The position numbers and the translations under genes were made by a program. Source: Kribbella capetownensis (lineage in GTDB: Bacteria > Actinomycetota > Actinomycetes > Propionibacteriales > Kribbellaceae). From it: a DNA stretch of 64,000 bases. Shown one piece after another: positions 59,864 to 64,000 of the stretch. The notes beneath the pieces were generated by a model. It worked only from the letters and a program-made list of their open reading frames with translations, had not been told where the DNA came from and ran no database searches. The first letter of the stretch is position 1. Each line of letters begins with the position of its first letter. The stretch lies in assembly GCF_004331485.1 (NCBI RefSeq), contig NZ_SJKD01000005.1, positions 62,001 to 126,000 of the forward strand. The letters run 5' to 3'.

Positions 59864-62800
59864 TGGACGAGAATGCCCAGCGGCTGCTCTTCCGCGAGCT
59901 CGCCACCTTCGTCGAACCGCTTGGCGGGCTGGCACAGGATCCCGACGCGCTGGTCGAGTTCCTGTACCGGATCGGCTGGCCCATCGAGGACCTGCTCGGC
60001 AACGACACCGCTCGGGTTGTCGAAGCCTTCGCCGGGATCGCCGGGGCCGTCGACACCTTGACCGACCTGGCCGATGACCCGCCGCAGACGGTCCCCGAGC
60101 TGCAGGCCGGGCTGGCCGCGGCACGGGCGCTGTTCGGGCTGGTCGACGCACTACCAGCGCTGCTGGGCACCGCCGCGCCGCCGAACGCAGACAGGCTTCC
60201 CGGCGACGTCATCGAGGCACTCACGCTGGTGTACCTCGCCCGCCGTACGCCGCGGCTGCATCGACTGCTGGAGTTGCTGACGGTCATCCGCGAGCGAGGC
60301 CCGGCCGAGGGCGCGACTGTCCGGGATGCACTGCGCACGATCAAGTACGCGGGCGAGATCCAGCTCGACCGGTTGGGCCGGCTGCTCACCCGTCCCGGTG
60401 AGGTGTTCGCCGAGGAGTACTGGCCCGACGGCGTACCGAATCGGGTGCGTGCCGCCGAGGTGGCCGACAGGCTGTTCCCGCGGATCCAGCAGGTGATCGA
60501 GCCGCACGAGGTGAACCAGGCCCCGGTGACACGGAGGCTCGGAATGCTGCACGGGCGCGGCATCGGTCCGGAGGACTTGCCGGCCGCCGACGAGCAGCGC
60601 CTCGCGGCGATGCTGACGTTCGTCTGGGATCTGCTGGACGGTACGACGTCCGACTTCCGCGAGATCGGACTGTCGGTGGGCATCCTGCCGGCTGACGAGG
60701 GTGGTCCGGGTGTGTTCGTCGTACCGACCGGCGCAAGTGACTTCCTGCATCGATTCGGCGACTGGGTCGTCCAGCTGAGCGGATCCGCCGAACTGCCGGG
60801 CTTCCGGATCACCGACGACGGGTTGGCCTTCTTCACCGCTGGTGCAGGGATCCCGAACGTCGAGTTGGTGCTCGTGCCCGTACCGGAAGGATCGCGGCGG
60901 CTGCTGATCGGTGCGGCCGACGGCACCCGGCTCGAGGTCGGCGAGTTCTTCGTGTCCATCGGGCTGCGGCAGGTCAACGATGACACGGAGCTCCGGGTGA
61001 TGGTGTCGCTGACCGATGCCGCGTTCGTCGTCGGCCCGGACAGCGCGGACAGCTTCCTACGCAACTTCCTGCCCAGCGGTGACTCGCGGATCGAGTTCAG
61101 TACGACGGTCGGCTGGTCGAGTCTCAACGGCTTCGAAGTGGAGGGCAGCGGCGCGCTGGAGACGCGGATTCCGGCGCATGTGCGTCTCGGCCCGGTCACC
61201 GGCACCGGAATCGTGCTCGGCCTCACCGCCGGCGACGAAGGTCTCGACGCGAAGATCGGCGCAGATCTCACGGTCGAGGTCGGACCGGTCAGCGTCGTCG
61301 TGCAGGACATCGGGCTTCGGCTGAGCGTCGGGTTCCCGCGGAGCGGCGGAAACGCCGGGCCTCTCGAGCTGGCACCTGCCTTCAAACCGCCCAGTGGCGC
61401 CGGGCTCGCGATCGACGCCGGTGTGCTGACCGGTGGCGGCTTCCTGTCGTTCGATCCCGAGCGGGGCGAGTACGCCGGTGTTGTCGAACTGGAGTTGGCC
61501 GACTTCATCAGCCTGAAGGGGATCGGGCTGATCAGTACCCGGCTTCCCGATGGCTCTGACGGCTTCTCGCTGCTCATCGTGCTGTCCGCCGAGTTCCCCG
61601 AGCCGGGTCTGCAGCTCGGGTTCGGGTTCAAGCTGCTCGCGGTCGGCGGCCTGGTCGGCGTCAACCGCACCGTGCGGATGCAGGCGCTGATGGACGGCGT
61701 CCGTAGCGGTGCCATCGAGTCGATCATGTTCCCGGAGGATGTCGTCGCGAACGCGCCACGGGTACTGCGCGACCTGCAGGCGTTCTTCCCGGCGCAGCGG
61801 GATCGCTTCCTGATCGGGCCGATGGTCAAGCTCGCCTGGGGGAGCCCGGCGCTGATCGTGGCAACCGTCGCGGTCGTCGTCGAGATCCCGGGCAACGTCG
61901 CGTTCGCCGGCGTACTCAAGCTGGCTTTGCCTCGCGACGACACGCCGATCCTGCTGTTGCAGGTCAACTTCGCCGGCCTGATCGAGACCGACCAGCGGCG
62001 GATGTTCTTCTTCGCCGGCCTGTTCGAGTCGCGGGTACTCCACCTGACGCTGGATGGCGACATGGGGGTGCTGATCTCGTGGGGCGAGGACGCCAACCTG
62101 GTGGTGACGGTCGGCGGCTTCCATCCGTCGTACACGCCGCCGCCGTTGCCGTTCCCAGCCCCGCGCCGGATGCATCTCGACATTCTCAGCGAGCGTAACG
62201 CCCGGCTCGGCCTGAGCGGGTACTTCGCGGTCACCAGCAACACCGTGCAGTTCGGCGCGGCCGTCGACCTGTACTTCAAGTTCAGCGCCTTCCGGGTCGA
62301 AGGTCACGCCGGCTTCGATGCGCTGTTCCAGCTTTCACCGTTCGCGTTCACGGCGGAGGCCAGCGCCTCGGTGTCGTTGAAGGCGTTCGGCGTCGGCTGT
62401 TTCAGCATCAGCCTGCGGTTCACGTTGGAGGGGCCAACACCGTGGCGGGCGCACGGGCGCGGTTCGGTGTCGTTGCTGTTCTTCGACATCTCGGCGAACT
62501 TCGACATCACCTGGGGCGAGCACCGCGACACCCAACTGCCGCCCGTCCGGGTGCTGCCGATCGTCGCTGCCGAGTTCGCCAAGCCCGCCAACTGGCAGAC
62601 GCTGGCGCCGCGAAGCAAGCCGCTGGTGAGCCTACGGCAGTTGCCCGGCAGCGAAGAGGACCTTGTACTGCACCCCCTGGGCACGCTGTTCGTGCGGCAA
62701 CAGGCGGTGCCGCTAGACCTCACGCTCGATCGGATCGGCGCGCAGCAGCCGAGCGACGTCGACCGCGTCACCGTCGAGGTGACCGGCGGCCCGCTCGTCA

Positions 62801-63300
62801 AGCTCGCCGACGCGACCGAGTCCTTCGCACTCGCGCAGTTCCAGGACATGGACGACGCAGCGAAGCTGTCCCTGCCGGCGTTCCAGCGCGAGCACGCCGG
62901 TCTGGAACTGGCACCGGCCGGCGGTGCGCTCACGTCCGTCCACGCCGTACGTCGTACCGCCCGCTACGAGGAGATCGTGATCGACTCCGCACGGCCACGC
63001 GTTCGGCGGCGGTTCGCCGTGTTCCAGACCCGGCTGTTCGAGCATTTCCTGCGAGGGGACAGCATCAGCCGCTCCGAGCTGTCGCAGGCGCAGCGGTCGC
63101 TGCGGCAGCCGTTCACCGACGCGATCCGGGTGACGGGCGACACCTTCGCGGTGGCCCGTACTCAGGACAACACATTGGCCGCACCAGCGTTCGCGAATGA
63201 GACCGCGGCCCGTCAGTATCTCGCGCGCCAGCTCGCCCTCGATCCCGAGCTGACCGGGACACTGCACGTGATTCCGGCTGCCGAGGCGATGCAGTCGTGA
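59863..63300 (+). CDS. Giant beta-rich protein (DUF6603-like)
   Basis: An 1145-residue protein. Residues about 1-200 are helical (LLFRELATFVEPLGGLAQDP). About 260-900 are a long series of amphipathic beta strands, many ending in Gly or Asp (VELELADFISLKGIGLIST, LGFGFKLLAVGGLVGVN, MGVLISWGEDANLVVTVGG), resembling the DUF6603 proteins of environmental bacteria. About 940-1145 are another mixed region. There is no signal peptide or membrane helix. The ATG overlaps the PhoD-like stop, and its own stop overlaps the following gene (GTGA). A scaffold, shell or fibre role is inference. Confidence 0.7.
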   Translation: MDENAQRLLFRELATFVEPLGGLAQDPDALVEFLYRIGWPIEDLLGNDTARVVEAFAGIAGAVDTLTDLADDPPQTVPELQAGLAAARALFGLVDALPALLGTAAPPNADRLPGDVIEALTLVYLARRTPRLHRLLELLTVIRERGPAEGATVRDALRTIKYAGEIQLDRLGRLLTRPGEVFAEEYWPDGVPNRVRAAEVADRLFPRIQQVIEPHEVNQAPVTRRLGMLHGRGIGPEDLPAADEQRLAAMLTFVWDLLDGTTSDFREIGLSVGILPADEGGPGVFVVPTGASDFLHRFGDWVVQLSGSAELPGFRITDDGLAFFTAGAGIPNVELVLVPVPEGSRRLLIGAADGTRLEVGEFFVSIGLRQVNDDTELRVMVSLTDAAFVVGPDSADSFLRNFLPSGDSRIEFSTTVGWSSLNGFEVEGSGALETRIPAHVRLGPVTGTGIVLGLTAGDEGLDAKIGADLTVEVGPVSVVVQDIGLRLSVGFPRSGGNAGPLELAPAFKPPSGAGLAIDAGVLTGGGFLSFDPERGEYAGVVELELADFISLKGIGLISTRLPDGSDGFSLLIVLSAEFPEPGLQLGFGFKLLAVGGLVGVNRTVRMQALMDGVRSGAIESIMFPEDVVANAPRVLRDLQAFFPAQRDRFLIGPMVKLAWGSPALIVATVAVVVEIPGNVAFAGVLKLALPRDDTPILLLQVNFAGLIETDQRRMFFFAGLFESRVLHLTLDGDMGVLISWGEDANLVVTVGGFHPSYTPPPLPFPAPRRMHLDILSERNARLGLSGYFAVTSNTVQFGAAVDLYFKFSAFRVEGHAGFDALFQLSPFAFTAEASASVSLKAFGVGCFSISLRFTLEGPTPWRAHGRGSVSLLFFDISANFDITWGEHRDTQLPPVRVLPIVAAEFAKPANWQTLAPRSKPLVSLRQLPGSEEDLVLHPLGTLFVRQQAVPLDLTLDRIGAQQPSDVDRVTVEVTGGPLVKLADATESFALAQFQDMDDAAKLSLPAFQREHAGLELAPAGGALTSVHAVRRTARYEEIVIDSARPRVRRRFAVFQTRLFEHFLRGDSISRSELSQAQRSLRQPFTDAIRVTGDTFAVARTQDNTLAAPAFANETAARQYLARQLALDPELTGTLHVIPAAEAMQS

Positions 63301-64000
63301 CCGCATACACGTTCCTGCCCTGGCTACGCCGGGGCATCGCCGGTGGCGTCGATCCTCCGACGACCGACGCGCGGGCCGGCATCACCGTCGACCTGACGGT
63401 CACCGGCGAGGCCGTGCGCGACGCGGAGCGCCCAGCGGTGGCTGAGATCCATCGCAGGGTGCAGTTGTACGGCCCGGGCGATGTCGTCGGCATCGACCGG
63501 CGCGCGATCGTCCGCGTCGAGCCGCGCGACCGGACCACGAACGCCGAGTCGAACTACCTGCCGTTCGTCGAGTTCTACGACGAGGACTTCCCGTGGCGGT
63601 ACAGCCCGAGGAACGCCGACGACTTCGGTCGGCTGGCACCGTGGCTCGCGCTCGTGGTGCTGGCCGACGACGAGTTCGTCGACGGCGGGCGGCTGCCGGA
63701 GGGACCGCTGCCGTTCATCCTCGTGCCGGACTTCGCCGTACTGCCGCCGCCGGAGCAGCTCGCCCCGTGGGCACACGTGCACGTGAACCGGTCGCTCACC
63801 GGCGACGAGGTGACCGACGACGACATGACGGCCGTGCTGCCGCGGCTGCAGGCTGTGCTCGACGAGAATCCCGACCTCGCGTCGTCACGGCTGCTCTGCC
63901 CGCGCCGGTTGCAGCCCAACCGGGCGTACCACGCGTTCCTCGTTCCGGCGTACGAATCCGGCCGTCTCGCCGGCCTCGGGCTCGACCCGGAACTGACCCT
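63297..64000 (+). CDS. Unknown protein, runs off the right edge
   Basis: The visible 234 residues begin VTAYTFLPWLRRGIAGGV, then mixed strands and turns (AEIHRRVQLYGPGDVVGIDR, YLPFVEFYDEDFPWRYSPRN, LAPWLALVVLADDEFVDGG). The frame is open at the window end. I do not recognise the family. The GTG at 63297 overlaps the preceding stop by 4 bases, so it belongs to the same operon as the PhoD-like and giant proteins. No signal peptide is seen. Confidence 0.8.
   Translation, partial: MTAYTFLPWLRRGIAGGVDPPTTDARAGITVDLTVTGEAVRDAERPAVAEIHRRVQLYGPGDVVGIDRRAIVRVEPRDRTTNAESNYLPFVEFYDEDFPWRYSPRNADDFGRLAPWLALVVLADDEFVDGGRLPEGPLPFILVPDFAVLPPPEQLAPWAHVHVNRSLTGDEVTDDDMTAVLPRLQAVLDENPDLASSRLLCPRRLQPNRAYHAFLVPAYESGRLAGLGLDPELT

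Noticed and set aside
59721..62279. 852-residue open frame antisense to the giant protein
   Set aside because: Ser/Pro/Arg-rich low-complexity translation typical of reading a coding strand backwards; the sense frame has regular strand patterns and coupled starts.

Overview
The window is high-GC, densely packed chromosomal DNA in which GTG starts and 4-base ATGA/GTGA gene overlaps are common. Lsr2, a GAF-ANTAR regulator, a CGNR zinc-finger regulator, DUF1048/PadR genes and a complete vanRS/vanHAX set all point to an actinobacterium. The style fits a soil member of the Propionibacteriales, and Kribbella is my best guess, but this is inference from gene content and not a placement. I see no rRNA, tRNA, CRISPR array, transposase or phage module.

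Layout. 1-3.5 kb: two MFS exporters around an ArsR-like regulator. 3.5-6 kb: a MASE1/SpoIIE phosphatase/anti-sigma kinase protein translationally coupled to a STAS protein. 6.3-8.7 kb: a small membrane protein, Lsr2, then a CGNR regulator with an operator-like palindrome leading an azlCD amino-acid exporter. 8.7-14.3 kb: an iron-containing redox enzyme divergent from a CDGSH protein, a four-gene cell-envelope operon ending in a BrkB protein, an SRPBCC protein and a GAF-ANTAR regulator. 14.3-16.7 kb: a padR-DUF1048-DUF1048 operon and a PucR/CdaR-like regulator. 16.8-20.2 kb: a Tat-exported molybdenum hydroxylase pair next to a decayed xdhC. 20.2-25.3 kb: a hydrolase and an FAD monooxygenase divergent from a large AAA NTPase with an acyltransferase-like part, then an RNHCP protein.

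25.4-32.7 kb is the best-defined system: inducible glycopeptide resistance. vanS and vanR run leftward. vanY-vanK-vanZ and vanH-vanA-vanX-GNAT run rightward as two overlapping-gene operons. Each operon is preceded by the same 61-base promoter region, which begins at the same distance from the first ATG. VanH makes D-lactate, VanA joins it to D-alanine, VanX destroys D-Ala-D-Ala, VanY trims remaining pentapeptide, and the VanK/FemX protein would add the bridge residue to the altered precursors. Strong hairpins bound the cluster on both sides (25343-25377 and 32758-32798).

32.8-42.2 kb mixes intact genes (secreted peptidase, GDSL esterase, L-2-hydroxyglutarate oxidase, Gre-like protein, TetR regulator, methyltransferase) with three decayed ones: a regulator remnant, a LuxR-type ATPase and an alpha/beta hydrolase. 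42.3-55.7 kb holds ordinary accessory genes: a BrkB protein, a zinc peptidase, HAD and YdjC enzymes, two ECF sigma factors, DUF899, a three-gene ABC-2 exporter, a DJ-1 protein, an ArsR/cation-transporter pair and ohr. 55.7-57.5 kb is a DHA2 exporter with a perfect operator-like palindrome but no adjacent regulator.

57.5-64 kb is the least understood part: a PhoD-like phosphatase, an 1145-residue beta-rich protein and a third protein running off the right edge, with overlapping stop/start codons throughout. This is my main candidate for an undescribed system.
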